Shown piece after piece: positions 6,919-16,395 of a stretch of 64,000 nt of DNA (positions are counted from its first letter, which is position 1; each line of letters opens with the position of its first letter). The stretch lies in assembly GCF_011759505.1 (NCBI RefSeq), contig NZ_JAAOYO010000002.1, forward strand, positions 372,001-436,000, read 5' to 3'. Below the pieces are notes generated by a model, which searched no databases, was not told the origin of the DNA, and worked only from the letters and a program-made list of their open reading frames with translations. The DNA comes from Curtobacterium salicis (GTDB lineage: Bacteria; Actinomycetota; Actinomycetes; Actinomycetales; Microbacteriaceae). The position numbers and the translations under genes were made by a program.

Positions 6919-9900
6919 CGCAGGTCCCACTCCGGCTGGGGGTCCTGCGAGTACCCGGCGTACCCGGCCACGCGACTCTGCTCCATGTCGTAGTACGAGC
7001 TCGGCCCCAGGGGCTTGACCCCGGCGGGGCGGAGCGCCTCGTCCGGAGCGCCGATGTCGACGATGCCCTTGCCCTGCATCTTCTGGTAGTCCACCCACTT
7101 CTCGTTCGCCCAGAGGTGCACCCGCTCGTGGACCGACGTCGGCAGGTGGCTCTCCGTCCAGTCGTAGACGCCCGACGGGAGCGCCTCGTACGAGGAGTAC
7201 CCGTGCGCGGCGCCGTAGGGGTGGACGCGGTAGTCCATGCTGCGTCCCATCACGGCGGTGTCAGCGGAGGCGTTCCGCGTCACGCTCCCCATGATGCCCT
7301 CGCTGATCTTCTGGCCCACCGCACCGCCGGCACCACCCGTGACGGTCCCGGCGAGGGTGCCCTGCCCGGTGGCCGCCAACGCCCCGGTGACCGAGTGGGG
7401 GCCCGGTCCGGTGTAGTAGCCGTACGCGCCCTGGATCCCACCGCCGATCCCGCCGGAACTCGCACCTGCCACGACCGATGCCTTCATCCCGGTCAGGCCG
7501 GCCCGCGCCGCGATGCCCGCGCCGCTGAACCCACCGAGGGCACCGCTCACCGCGACCTCACCCCAGTTGACCTCGCCCGTCGTGGCCTTCTGGATGATCG
7601 TGTCGGCACCGGCGCTGATGAGCATCATGCCCACGGGACCGCCGACGCCGGTCGCCATGAGCACACCACCGGCGACGACCATGGCGCCGCCGGCGAAGTA
7701 CTCCCAGTTGTCGGCCATGAAGTCACCGGCCGCTGCGAACGCACCCCGCGAGACGGAGTCGTCGTACGCCGTCAGCTCCTGGTCGGTGAGCGGTCGGAGG
7801 CCGGTGGGGTCGACGGCCCCGAGCGGGTCGTTCCCCGCGTAGGCGTAGGGGTTCCCGCCCCAGCCCGATCCGAGGACCGGGGGCAGCGGGTCCGCCGAGA
7901 GGAACCCCCTCGCGACCGGGTCGTACGCACGCGCGCCGAGCCACTCGAGACCGGCGACGACGAGCCCGCCGGTCGTCGTGACGCCGATGCCGTCCGGCAG
8001 ACCGGTGGCGCCGGGACCGCCGTCGGGCATCGCCACGGCGACGGACCAGGGATCGGCGGAGTCGGTCGTCCGCACGTCGCGCCAGGTACCGGTCGTCCAC
8101 GCTCCCCCGACCCCGGTGACGCCGCCGGCCAGCGCCGACACCGGGGCACCGCCGACCGCGACCAGCGACGGTACGGCGGCCGCGGTGTCCCACCAGACGG
8201 AGACTCCGTCGACCTCGGCGAGTTCCCCGAGCGCGTCGACCCAGAGACGGTGTGCGCTGGCCGGGTGCCCAGCGGCGTCCGGAGCGTCGTGCCACTCGAC
8301 CCCGGCGAGCCGGCCGATGGACCCCCAGCTGTACTCGGTCCGCGATCCGTCCGGTGCGGTGACCGCGACCCGACGCCCGAGTGCGTCGTGCAGGTACTCG
8401 GTGCGGGATCCGTCGGGATGGACGGTCACGAGGAGTTGCCCCGCGACGTCGTACTCGTGCAGGGTCGTCCCTCCGGCGGTCCTCTCGGCCACCAGGCGTC
8501 CGCCGGCGTCGTACTCCCAGGTGGTTCCACCGCCGTCGGTCACCATCGCGACGAGCTGTCCGGCGCGGTCGTACTCGACCGTCGTCACCCGCGCCGGTGC
8601 GTCCACCGCGTCCTGCTGGCTGATCCGGGCGATGCGTCCGTGCACGTCGCGCTCGATGCGCGTCGTCCCGGAGTCGTCGGTGTGCTCGGTGAGGAACCCG
8701 TCGGTGAACACCCGCGTGCGGACCTGCCCGTCGACGCGCGCCGCGGTGCACCGGCCGCTCGCGTCACGGTCGAACTCGGCGCGACCGTGACGCGGGTCGG
8801 CGACGACGACCGGTCGGCCTGCGCCGTCACGGGTCCAGGTCGTGCGGACACCGTTCGTGTCGATGGAGGCGACGCGCTCCCCGTCCGGCCCGTACTCCCA
8901 GCGCAGACCCCAGCCGTCCCGGGTGCGGGACGTGAGCAGACCGCGGCCGTCGAAGCGCAGTTCGTGCTCGACGACCCGGCCGTCCGGACGGGTGTGGTCG
9001 CGCACGACCACGCGGCGTCCGGCGGCGTCGTGCTCGACGACAGACACCAACCGGCCGTCCACCGAGGTGCTCGCCGGCCGACCGGCCGCGTCGTGCGTCC
9101 AGGTGGTGGTCCGGCCGTCGGGGTCGGTCCGCGACACCGGTCGCCCTGCCGCGTCGTACCGGAGCACGGTCGGCCGCCCCAGCGCGTCCGTGACCCCCGT
9201 CAGCTGCCCGACCGCGTCGTGCTGGTACTCGGTGACGGCGCCGGTCGGCCCGGTCACGCGGACGACCCGTCCGAGACGGTCGTACTCGAACGCCGTGACA
9301 CCGCCGACACCGTTCGTGGTGCTGACGAGCTGGCCGACCGCGTCGTAGCGGAAGCGACGCGTCCCGAAGGCCGGCCCGCGCGTGACGATGACGCGTCCGA
9401 CGGCGTCGTACTCGAACCGCGTCGTCCCGACCCCCGGCACCCGGAGCACCGTCATGCGCCCGGCGAGGTCGTACTCGAAGCGTTCCGTCTCGCCGGTGGG
9501 GAACCGACGGGCGACGAGACGCTGGTCCGCGTCCCAGGTCAGCTCGGTGACCGCCCCGAGTGCGTCCGTGGTCCGCCAGGGACGGCCACATGCGTCGTAC
9601 TCGTAGCGGGTGGTCGCGCCGGACGGCTTCACGACGGCCACGACCCGGCCGCCCACGTCCCGCTCCAGCTTCGTCAGGCCGCCTTCGCCGTCGACGAGCT
9701 CCACCGGGTTGCCGGCGGCGTCGTACGCGACGAGTTCGGCGGAACCGTCCTCTGCCTCGACCCGGAGCGGACGACCGAACTCGTCGAGGCGGACCGTCGT
9801 CCGGGCGAAGGCGTCGGCGATCGTGACGGTCCCGGTCGTCCGATCCGTCGTCGCCGACGTCCGCGAACCGGTGGGGTCGACGTTCGCCGTCAGGTTGCCG

Positions 9901-12398
9901 GCCACGTCGTACTCACGCAGCCACGCGCCTCCCGTCGGGTCGGTCACCATGGCGAGCCGCGACGACGCGTCGTGCGTGAAGGTCCACCGAGCGCCGTCGG
10001 GCAGCTCGACCGCGGCCACGTTGCCGAGGTCGTCGAACTCGCGCTCGACCGTCCTGCCGAGCGCATCGGTCGTCCGCACGAGTTCACCGTTCGCGGCGTG
10101 CTCGAACCGCGTCCGCGCACCCGTCGGGTCCACGATCCCCGTGAGCCGCCCAGCGTCGTCGTGCTCGAAGCGCCACTCGGCTCCGTCCGGTTCGGTGCGC
10201 TGCACGAGCAGACCGGCGGCGTCGTACCGGAAGCCGGTCCGTGCACCGGACGGGCTGACGGCGGCCGTCGGACGCCCCGCCGCGTCCCGCTCCGTCCGCG
10301 ACGTCTCGCCGAGGGCGTTGGTGATCGCGACGAGGTCGCCGAAACCGTCGTACGCGAAGTCCAGCGTCACACCCACCGGGTCCACGACGCGGAGGAGGCG
10401 TCCACGGTCCCACTGCATCTCGGTCCGGCCGCCCAGGGCGTCCACGACCACGGACGGGTTCCGCGAGACGTCGTCGGCGTACTCGTAGGCGATCACCGAG
10501 CCCGAGGCCGTGACGAACGTCGTCACCCGGTCCTGCTCGTCGTAGGCCCAGGTCAGGTCGGCGCCCTCGGGTGTGACGGTCCGGACGCGCCGGCCTCGGT
10601 CGTCGTGGCCGTGCACCGTGACCGCGCCGTCGCGTCCGGTCGACGACACCAGGTTGCCGAACGCGTCGTACGCCATCGACTGGCGCTGGTCATCGGCGTC
10701 GAGGACGGCGACCAGACGCCCCTTCGCGTCGGCGATCCACGAGTTCGACCGGGTGCCGTCCTCGTCGGAGACGGCGGTGACACGGCCGGGGAGGTAGGCG
10801 AAGCGCGTCCGTCGCCCGTACTGGGAGACCTGGAGGACGACGCGCCCCTGCTCGTCGTAGGTGTTCTCGGCCTCGACCACGCCGCTGGCCGACACGACGG
10901 CCGCGATGCGGCCCTCCGCGTCCCAGCGGTAGCTCCGTGTGCCGAGCGGGCCGGTCACGCCGGTCAGCAGGCCGCGCTCGTACTCGTACTCGATCCGACG
11001 TCCGTCGGACGTGCGCACCACGGCGACGCGTCCGTCGAGGTGCTCGACGTCGAGGGCCCGGCCGAACTCGTGCTCGAGACGGACGACCGCGCCGCTCGCG
11101 TCCCGCGTGACGGTGACCGTCTGGCCCTCGCCGCAGCCGGCGGCGAGCCACTGACCGGACGGGTCGAACGACCACCAGCTGCCCTGGTGGTCGCGGACCA
11201 CGAGTCGCTCACCGTCCACGCCGGACACGCGGTCCAACCACGCGTTCTCGCCGACGGCGCGGTCGAAGCCGTCCGCGGACCGGGGGAAGTCCGTCGCGCG
11301 CCCGTCCGCCCGCACCCAGCGGGCTCCCGTCTCGGACAGCAGGAGCGCCTGGTCGAGCACCGACGCCCAGCCCGGCCCGAACACGCCGGGGACCGTCAAG
11401 GCGGACGGCAACGAGTTGTACATCCGGGTCATCGCGAGGCCGGACGCTCCCACGAACGCCAGGTCCGTCTCCGGCTCGAGGAAGTTGCCGGTCGAGGTGT
11501 TCACCGGGTCGTTCGCGTACCCGCTGGTCGGCATCGCGCCGGCCGCGGTGGGCGGGTCGATCTGGAGGCTCGAACGGCTCGCCGAGACCCCTGCGGCCCG
11601 CAGCGCCTCACCCAGAGCCGCATCGCTCAGTGTCGAGACCGTCCCCGAGCCACCGGCGGCTTCGAAGGCCGCGGCGACCGTGTCCGCCCATGTCGCGTCC
11701 TCGGCGTTCGCCGTGAGGTACCGGCGGTACGCCCGGACGACCCCCGCCGCATCGATGTGTCCCCAGGAGCAGTCCTCGGCGAAGCCCTCGAGCGCCGAGT
11801 CGAGGGCGCCGGGGGCGGCGGCGAGGGCGTCGTCGAGACCACGGGAACCGACCGCGAAGGAGCGGAGGTCCTCCGGTCGAGCCGAGGAGGTACCGCCCGA
11901 GGCGCCGCCCCCGCCGACGGGAGCGGGGGTCTCGCGGGTGCCGGTGGACGGGTCCGCGACCGGGAACGCCGGCGCGGCGCCGGGATCAGCGTTCGGCCGA
12001 GCGTCCTCACCGAAGAAGAAGTCGTGGACCTCGTCGCCGAAGTCCTTGTCGTTGTGGCGGCGCACCCACTCGTTGTTCTCCTTGCGCCGAGCATCCTCGT
12101 CGTGGGCGGCCGTGATCATCGTGCTGACGTAGCCCGCGACCGTCCGGAGGGCCTGCGCGAGCTTCGACGCGTCCTGCGACGCCGTCGTCGCATTCGTCGC
12201 GAACAACTCCGAGAAGTGCCCGGCGAAGTCCCGCTGGCCGGTCGAGACGTACGACGCCCGCGAACCGGCCTGCCCGTCGAGGCGGTCCGCCTCCGCTTCG
12301 AGCTTCGACCGCAGGTCCGACGCGGTCGAGTAGGTGAACCTGCCACCGTTCGACGCATCGGACTGCGGCAGCAGCGGAATCTCGACGAAATCGGTCAT
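6915..12398 (-). CDS. Rhs/YD-repeat polymorphic toxin with type VII-like N-terminus
   Basis: A protein of 1,827 residues. Residues about 1-135 look like a WXG100/LXG-type helical hairpin ending in DEVHDFFFGED, suggesting export by a type VII (Esx) system. A DUF6531-like start (DPVNTSTGNFLEPETDL) near residue 300 leads into dozens of YD repeats (YDAAGR, YEYDA and similar). These run to the conserved core end FLSADPL...NPYAYAGNDPLGAVDPTGL near 1530. A glycine-rich hydrophobic pre-toxin region follows, then a tip of about 120 residues (from about 1705) with HERVHLWANEKWVDYQKMQGKGIVDIG and SSYYDMEQ. I cannot assign the tip a catalytic class. The ATG at 12398 has GGGGGAG eight bases upstream; a GTG at 12407 is too close to it. 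Confidence 0.9.
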   Translation of the reverse strand: MTDFVEIPLLPQSDASNGGRFTYSTASDLRSKLEAEADRLDGQAGSRASYVSTGQRDFAGHFSELFATNATTASQDASKLAQALRTVAGYVSTMITAAHDEDARRKENNEWVRRHNDKDFGDEVHDFFFGEDARPNADPGAAPAFPVADPSTGTRETPAPVGGGGASGGTSSARPEDLRSFAVGSRGLDDALAAAPGALDSALEGFAEDCSWGHIDAAGVVRAYRRYLTANAEDATWADTVAAAFEAAGGSGTVSTLSDAALGEALRAAGVSASRSSLQIDPPTAAGAMPTSGYANDPVNTSTGNFLEPETDLAFVGASGLAMTRMYNSLPSALTVPGVFGPGWASVLDQALLLSETGARWVRADGRATDFPRSADGFDRAVGENAWLDRVSGVDGERLVVRDHQGSWWSFDPSGQWLAAGCGEGQTVTVTRDASGAVVRLEHEFGRALDVEHLDGRVAVVRTSDGRRIEYEYERGLLTGVTGPLGTRSYRWDAEGRIAAVVSASGVVEAENTYDEQGRVVLQVSQYGRRTRFAYLPGRVTAVSDEDGTRSNSWIADAKGRLVAVLDADDQRQSMAYDAFGNLVSSTGRDGAVTVHGHDDRGRRVRTVTPEGADLTWAYDEQDRVTTFVTASGSVIAYEYADDVSRNPSVVVDALGGRTEMQWDRGRLLRVVDPVGVTLDFAYDGFGDLVAITNALGETSRTERDAAGRPTAAVSPSGARTGFRYDAAGLLVQRTEPDGAEWRFEHDDAGRLTGIVDPTGARTRFEHAANGELVRTTDALGRTVEREFDDLGNVAAVELPDGARWTFTHDASSRLAMVTDPTGGAWLREYDVAGNLTANVDPTGSRTSATTDRTTGTVTIADAFARTTVRLDEFGRPLRVEAEDGSAELVAYDAAGNPVELVDGEGGLTKLERDVGGRVVAVVKPSGATTRYEYDACGRPWRTTDALGAVTELTWDADQRLVARRFPTGETERFEYDLAGRMTVLRVPGVGTTRFEYDAVGRVIVTRGPAFGTRRFRYDAVGQLVSTTNGVGGVTAFEYDRLGRVVRVTGPTGAVTEYQHDAVGQLTGVTDALGRPTVLRYDAAGRPVSRTDPDGRTTTWTHDAAGRPASTSVDGRLVSVVEHDAAGRRVVVRDHTRPDGRVVEHELRFDGRGLLTSRTRDGWGLRWEYGPDGERVASIDTNGVRTTWTRDGAGRPVVVADPRHGRAEFDRDASGRCTAARVDGQVRTRVFTDGFLTEHTDDSGTTRIERDVHGRIARISQQDAVDAPARVTTVEYDRAGQLVAMVTDGGGTTWEYDAGGRLVAERTAGGTTLHEYDVAGQLLVTVHPDGSRTEYLHDALGRRVAVTAPDGSRTEYSWGSIGRLAGVEWHDAPDAAGHPASAHRLWVDALGELAEVDGVSVWWDTAAAVPSLVAVGGAPVSALAGGVTGVGGAWTTGTWRDVRTTDSADPWSVAVAMPDGGPGATGLPDGIGVTTTGGLVVAGLEWLGARAYDPVARGFLSADPLPPVLGSGWGGNPYAYAGNDPLGAVDPTGLRPLTDQELTAYDDSVSRGAFAAAGDFMADNWEYFAGGAMVVAGGVLMATGVGGPVGMMLISAGADTIIQKATTGEVNWGEVAVSGALGGFSGAGIAARAGLTGMKASVVAGASSGGIGGGIQGAYGYYTGPGPHSVTGALAATGQGTLAGTVTGGAGGAVGQKISEGIMGSVTRNASADTAVMGRSMDYRVHPYGAAHGYSSYEALPSGVYDWTESHLPTSVHERVHLWANEKWVDYQKMQGKGIVDIGAPDEALRPAGVKPLGPSSYYDMEQSRVAGYAGYSQDPQPEWDLR

Positions 12399-12530
12399 GT
12401 CCGACACTCCCCCGTGCGTGCACCCCGGGCCGGAACGACCGACCCACCGCGCCTCTGGCGCGACGCGTCCACGCTACCGATCGAACACCGTGAGCGCCAC
12501 GGCGGGGACCACGGCGTGCGGAGGAACCGC

Positions 12531-13604
12531 TCAGTTGTTGAAGCGGAACTCCACCACGTCGCCGTCCTGCATGACGTACTCCTTGCCCTCGATGCGGGCC
12601 TTGCCCTGCGACCGGGCTTCGGCGATGGAGCCGGTGGCGATGAGGTCGTCGAACGAGATGACCTCGGCCTTGATGAAGCCCTTCTCGAAGTCCGTGTGGA
12701 TCACACCGGCGGCCTGCGGGGCCTTCCAGCCCTTGCCGATCGTCCAGGCGCGGGACTCCTTCGGCCCCGCCGTCAGGTAGGTCTGCAGCCCGAGCGTCTC
12801 GAACCCGATGCGGGCGAGCTGGTCGAGGCCGGACTCGGTCTGACCGGTCGACTCGAGGAGCTCCGCGGCGTCCGCCGGGTCGAGGTCGATGAGCTCGGAC
12901 TCGACCTGCGCGTCGAGGAACACGGCCTGCGCCGGTGCGACGAGCGCGGCGAGCTCGGCCTTGCGCGACTCGTCGGTCAGGATCGCCTCGTCGACGTTGA
13001 ACACGAAGATGAAGGGCTTGGCGCTGAGCAGCCCGAGCTCCTTGATCGGCTCGAGGTCGACCTTGCTCGCCGAGAGCAGGACGCCCTTCTCGAGCTCGGC
13101 CTTCGCGGCGTTCGCCGCCTCCAGGACGGCGGGCTCGGCCTGCTTCAGCTTGAGCATCTTCTCGTAGCGGGGCAGCGCCTTCTCGATGGTCTCGAGGTCG
13201 GCGAGGATCAACTCCGTGTTGATGACCTCGAGGTCGTCCTTCGGGGACACCTTGTTCGCCACGTGCACGACGTCGTCGTCGGTGAACCCGCGGACGACCT
13301 GCGCGATGGCGTCGGCCTCGCGGATGTTGGCGAGGAACTTGTTGCCGAGCCCCTCACCCTCGCTCGCACCCTTGACGATGCCGGCGATGTCGACGAACGA
13401 CACCGGCGCGGGCACGGTCTTCTCGGAGTGGAACAGCTCGGCGAGCTGGTCGAGACGAGGGTCGGGCAGGTTCACCACGCCGACGTTGGGCTCGATGGTG
13501 GCGAACGGGTAGTTGGCCGCGAGCACCTGGTTCTTGGTCAGGGCGTTGAACAGGGTCGACTTGCCGACGTTCGGGAGACCGACGATTCCGATGGTGAGAG
13601 CCAC
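12531..13604 (-). CDS. ychF: Ribosome-binding ATPase YchF
   Basis: Universal OBG-family P-loop ATPase, 357 residues, the normal length. It shows the Walker A GLPNVGKST at 9-17, the switch region DIAGIVKGASEGEGLGNKFL, and NVDE in place of the GTPase NKxD, which fits its ATP preference. A coiled-coil insertion and a C-terminal TGS domain ending in GDVVEFRFNN follow. It binds ribosomes and is linked to stress responses in other bacteria. The GTG at 13604 has no clear ribosome site; TAGGCT lies eight bases upstream, so it may be leaderless. Confidence 0.95.
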   Translation of the reverse strand: MALTIGIVGLPNVGKSTLFNALTKNQVLAANYPFATIEPNVGVVNLPDPRLDQLAELFHSEKTVPAPVSFVDIAGIVKGASEGEGLGNKFLANIREADAIAQVVRGFTDDDVVHVANKVSPKDDLEVINTELILADLETIEKALPRYEKMLKLKQAEPAVLEAANAAKAELEKGVLLSASKVDLEPIKELGLLSAKPFIFVFNVDEAILTDESRKAELAALVAPAQAVFLDAQVESELIDLDPADAAELLESTGQTESGLDQLARIGFETLGLQTYLTAGPKESRAWTIGKGWKAPQAAGVIHTDFEKGFIKAEVISFDDLIATGSIAEARSQGKARIEGKEYVMQDGDVVEFRFNN

Positions 13605-13665
13605 GGGAGGACAGCCTACCGGCGGCGGCTCGCCGGGGCCGACCCGGGCCTCCAGTCCGGCACCG

Positions 13666-14202
13666 TCAGAGGGCCGCGACGCGCTCCTCGACGACGGCCA
13701 GGACGTCGGCTTGGAGGCGCTGCGACGCCCGCCAGTCGCCCGGCACCTCGAGCCGGTGGTCGGCCCGGTCGACGGTCTGGAGGCGCGCCCGCGTGCCGCG
13801 CACCAGTTCCGGCCGCCAGACGGGGTCGGCCGAACCGCCCAGCGCGGTGTGGACCTCGCCGGCCGCGGCGAGCGCTTCCCGGACGGCGGCGTCGGTGAGG
13901 ACCGGCGTCAACCAGACACCGGGCACCCCCTCGGCGAGCGCCCACGGCAGGGCGGCGCACCCGAACGACTTGGCGACCACGAGGTCCGGCCGTCGTCCGG
14001 CGAGTGCCGTGGTCAGCGCCTGCTCGACGAAGCGGACCGGGTCAGCCTCGGCGGTGTGGTCGACCGTCCACCGCGGTGCGACGACCGCGCACCCGGCCTG
14101 CCGGACGAGGGTGTCCGTCCACCAGAGCAAGGGCGCCTGCTGGCCGTACCCGGCACCCGCGAGGACCAGGACGAGCGGGCTGCGCGACGAGACCTTGTCC
14201 AT
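13666..14202 (-). CDS. Alpha/beta hydrolase family protein
   Basis: A 178-residue small alpha/beta hydrolase. LVLVLAGAGYGQQ gives the first strand and oxyanion region, and LVVAKSFGC is the nucleophile elbow with serine. A histidine in DRADHRLEVPGD near the C-terminus can complete the triad. The substrate is unknown. It resembles short esterase/dienelactone-hydrolase relatives in actinobacteria. TACCCT ends six bases before the ATG at 14202, which supports a leaderless start over the longer upstream frame. It is divergent from the exonuclease gene. Confidence 0.75.
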   Translation of the reverse strand: MDKVSSRSPLVLVLAGAGYGQQAPLLWWTDTLVRQAGCAVVAPRWTVDHTAEADPVRFVEQALTTALAGRRPDLVVAKSFGCAALPWALAEGVPGVWLTPVLTDAAVREALAAAGEVHTALGGSADPVWRPELVRGTRARLQTVDRADHRLEVPGDWRASQRLQADVLAVVEERVAAL

Positions 14203-14279
14203 CGCTCCAGGGTAGGAGCGACAGCACCACGCCGCGCCCGGTTCCGGTGATGTCGGTTCTCCGTGCAACGATCGACGGC

Positions 14280-14912
14280 GTGCTGAACTTCACCGCCATC
14301 GACTTCGAGACCGCGAACAACTCGCCCGCCAGCGCGTGTTCGGTCGGACTCGTCAAGGTGCGCGGCGGTCGCGTCGTGGACCGGGCGTCGTGGTTCATCC
14401 GCCCGCCGGCCGGCCACGACGACTTCCTGGAGTGGAACACCCGCATCCACGGCATCGTCCAGTCGGACGTCACGCACGCGAAGTCGTGGGAGCAGCAGTA
14501 CCCCGACCTGGTGGCGTTCGCAGAGGGTGACGTGCTCGTCGCGCACAACGCCCGGTTCGACATGGGTGTGATCGCCGGCGGATGCGCGGCGACGGGCATC
14601 GAGATCGCCGAGCACCACTCGATGTGCTCGCTCCAGGTCGCCCGCAAGACCTACACGCTCGACTCGTACCGCCTGCCGATGGCCGCGATGGCTGCCGGGT
14701 TCTCGGGCTTCCAGCACCACGACGCCGCCGCCGACGCCGAGGCCTGCGCCGCGATCGTCGTGCACGCCGCCGGGTTCCACGGGGTACCGACGGTCGAGGC
14801 CCTCGGCGCCGTGACGCGGGTGACGATCAACCCGGTGCGTGCCCGCGTCGAGAAGCCGAAGGCGGCAGCGCAGCCCCGGCTGTCCCGACGTCCGATGGTC
14901 TTCTCCGACTGA
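14280..14912 (+). CDS. DEDDh 3'-5' exonuclease domain protein
   Basis: A 210-residue exonuclease of the DnaQ/RNase T class. The DEDDh residues are visible: AIDFET (Asp, Glu), VAHNARFDMGV (Asp), and the HHDAAADAEACA end (His, Asp). It probably degrades single-stranded DNA or RNA ends as a stand-alone proofreading-type exonuclease. The GTG at 14280 puts AIDFET at residue 6, as in many relatives, and AACGAT ends seven bases upstream. An in-frame ATG at 14250 would add ten residues. A lysine- and proline-rich tail follows the domain. Confidence 0.85.
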   Translation: MLNFTAIDFETANNSPASACSVGLVKVRGGRVVDRASWFIRPPAGHDDFLEWNTRIHGIVQSDVTHAKSWEQQYPDLVAFAEGDVLVAHNARFDMGVIAGGCAATGIEIAEHHSMCSLQVARKTYTLDSYRLPMAAMAAGFSGFQHHDAAADAEACAAIVVHAAGFHGVPTVEALGAVTRVTINPVRARVEKPKAAAQPRLSRRPMVFSD

Positions 14913-14978
14913 CGCGGTCCCCGGCGGCCGACGCGATCCCTGCAGGCCGCTCCCGGACGCCGCCAGGCCCGGTGGTAT

Positions 14979-14988
14979 TGTCACGACA
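14979..14988. promoter_or_regulatory. Candidate IolR operator at the gntR promoter
   Basis: TGTCACGACA, extended to a TTGTC/GACAA inverted repeat at 14978-14989. It overlaps TATTGT at 14976-14981, the likely -10 box of the GntR gene. Matching sites precede the tautomerase and iolC, which suggests autoregulation. Confidence 0.6.
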
Positions 14989-15037
14989 ACCTGCCCGGCA
15001 CCGGTGCCCGGGTTCGTACTCCCTGCGAAGGACCGTG

Positions 15038-15796
15038 ATGACCAACGATGGCCAGCTGCCGTCCGACCTGTTCATGGACCTGGACCGGTCGGGGCCGATG
15101 CCCCTCTACCACCAGGTCGCCTCGCGCATCGAGGAGTCGATCCGCTCCGGCGCGATGCCGCCCGGCGCCCGTCTCGAGAACGAGATCGCCCTCGGTGAGC
15201 GCCTCGGTCTGTCCCGCCCGACGATCCGACGTGCCATCCAGGACCTCGTCGACAAGGGGTTGCTCGTCCGTCGTCGTGGCATCGGCACCCAGGTGGTGCA
15301 CGGGCCGGTCACGCGCAAGGTCGAACTGACGAGCCTGTACGACGACCTGGCCCAGGGGTCACAGCAACCGACGACGAAGCTCCTCGACCGCACCGACGTC
15401 CCCGCGCCCCAGGCCGTGGCCGAGGCACTCGGGGTCGAGGTCGGAGCCACCGTGGTGCACGTCCTCCGCGTCCGGTTCGCCGAGGACGTGCCGATGGCGG
15501 TGCTCGAGAACTACCTGCCGCCGGAGTTCACGGACATCACCGACGAGGACCTCCGCGCGCACGGGCTCTACCAGCTGCTGCGGTCGCGCGGGGTGACGAT
15601 GCGGGTCGCGAAGCAGCGGATCGGTGCCCGCGCGGCGACCGACGACGAAGCCGGTCTGCTCGAGATCGAGGACGGCGACCCGGTGCTGACGATGAGTCGC
15701 ACCGCGTACGACGCCTCGGGTCGAGCGGTCGAGTACGGCGTGCACTGCTACCGGCCGGACCGGTACTCGTTCGAGGTCACGCTGGTCGACAAGTAG
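15038..15796 (+). CDS. GntR/HutC-type regulator, likely IolR
   Basis: A 252-residue transcription factor. Residues about 20-85 are a GntR winged helix (MPLYHQVASRIEESIRSG, LGLSRPTIRRAIQDLVDKGLL), and 100-245 a UTRA effector domain as in HutC regulators. GAAGGA five bases before the ATG supports this start. It sits between the exonuclease gene and the inositol region. The same TGTCANGACA palindrome is found at its own promoter, at the tautomerase promoter and at the iol operon promoter. The likely role is repression of inositol catabolism, with an inositol intermediate as inducer. Binding is inferred. Confidence 0.85.
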   Translation: MTNDGQLPSDLFMDLDRSGPMPLYHQVASRIEESIRSGAMPPGARLENEIALGERLGLSRPTIRRAIQDLVDKGLLVRRRGIGTQVVHGPVTRKVELTSLYDDLAQGSQQPTTKLLDRTDVPAPQAVAEALGVEVGATVVHVLRVRFAEDVPMAVLENYLPPEFTDITDEDLRAHGLYQLLRSRGVTMRVAKQRIGARAATDDEAGLLEIEDGDPVLTMSRTAYDASGRAVEYGVHCYRPDRYSFEVTLVDK

Positions 15797-15811
15797 GGCC
15801 CGGCAGCCGCA

Positions 15812-16219
15812 TCAGCTGGCGGAGGGGACGCCGAGTTCGCCGGTCAGGTACTGGGCGCGGCCGAAGCCGAACGACCAGTCCTGCGGGCCGTTCTCGACGT
15901 ACCCGATGAAGACGTCCTCGGAGGCGACGCCCACCCCGGCGAGCGCGTCGTGGATCGCGGCGTAGAGCGCCTGCTTCGCCTCGTCGGAACGGCCGCGCTG
16001 GGTGAAGACCTGGATCATGACGACGCCCTCGGTGCGCTCGAAGCCCAGGCCGGCGTCCTGCGCGATGATCTGGGTCGCCGGGTGTTCGGTGATGATCTGG
16101 AAGCGGTCGCGCTCCGGGATCCCGTAGACGTCGACGATCGCCCGGTGCGTGGCGTCGGCGATGGCGCGGACCGTCTCGGGGGTGCGGCCGGTGGCGAGGT
16201 CGAATCGGACGAGCGGCAT
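15812..16219 (-). CDS. Tautomerase family protein
   Basis: A 135-residue tautomerase-superfamily protein. Proline directly after the initiator methionine (MPLVRFDL) is the catalytic base of the 4-oxalocrotonate tautomerase/MIF fold. The length suggests a fused or dimer-type member. The natural substrate is unknown; placement beside the inositol genes and under a similar operator suggests a keto-enol step or detoxification linked to that pathway. AGGAGG precedes the ATG by four bases. It has its own promoter and is separated from the iol operon by the hairpin at 16313-16352. Confidence 0.85.
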   Translation of the reverse strand: MPLVRFDLATGRTPETVRAIADATHRAIVDVYGIPERDRFQIITEHPATQIIAQDAGLGFERTEGVVMIQVFTQRGRSDEAKQALYAAIHDALAGVGVASEDVFIGYVENGPQDWSFGFGRAQYLTGELGVPSAS

Positions 16220-16243
16220 GGTGCCTCCTACTGGTGGTGACTT

Positions 16244-16258
16244 TGTCAGGACATACTA
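16244..16258 (-). promoter_or_regulatory. Tautomerase promoter with candidate IolR operator
   Basis: On the minus strand TAGTAT (16253-16258) is a good -10 box. The palindrome TGTCCTGACA (16244-16253) lies immediately downstream, where it would cover the transcription start. This is the second of three such sites in the window. Confidence 0.55.
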
Positions 16259-16312
16259 TCGCGCCAGACGGCGACCGTGGTGGGTCGGGACGTCGTGCGT
16301 CGCCGGATGACG

Positions 16313-16352
16313 GACGGGAGGCGCGTCACCAGCTGGTGACGCGCCTCCCGTC
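16313..16352. terminator. 40-bp palindrome ending the inositol operon
   Basis: Perfect inverted repeat with arms of 20 bases centred at CCAG/CTGG. It lies between the last gene of the inositol operon and the tautomerase promoter. Arms begin GACGGGAGGC like the palindromes at 2486 and 44437. Confidence 0.75.
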
Positions 16353-16395
16353 TCGACCGTGGTCGGTGGCCGGTGGTTCGGTCCGGTCCGTCCGG

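Noticed and set aside
6915..12398. Rhs gene as an insertion or assembly join because of repeated motifs
   Set aside because: The YD repeats are at the protein level with differing DNA, the frame is continuous and base composition matches neighbours.
6903..13898. A plus-strand open frame of over 2,300 codons opposite the Rhs gene and ychF
   Set aside because: It is an artefact of high GC: the minus strand shows clear Rhs and YchF motifs, and the plus-strand translation is Arg/Pro/Val-rich with no recognisable domain.
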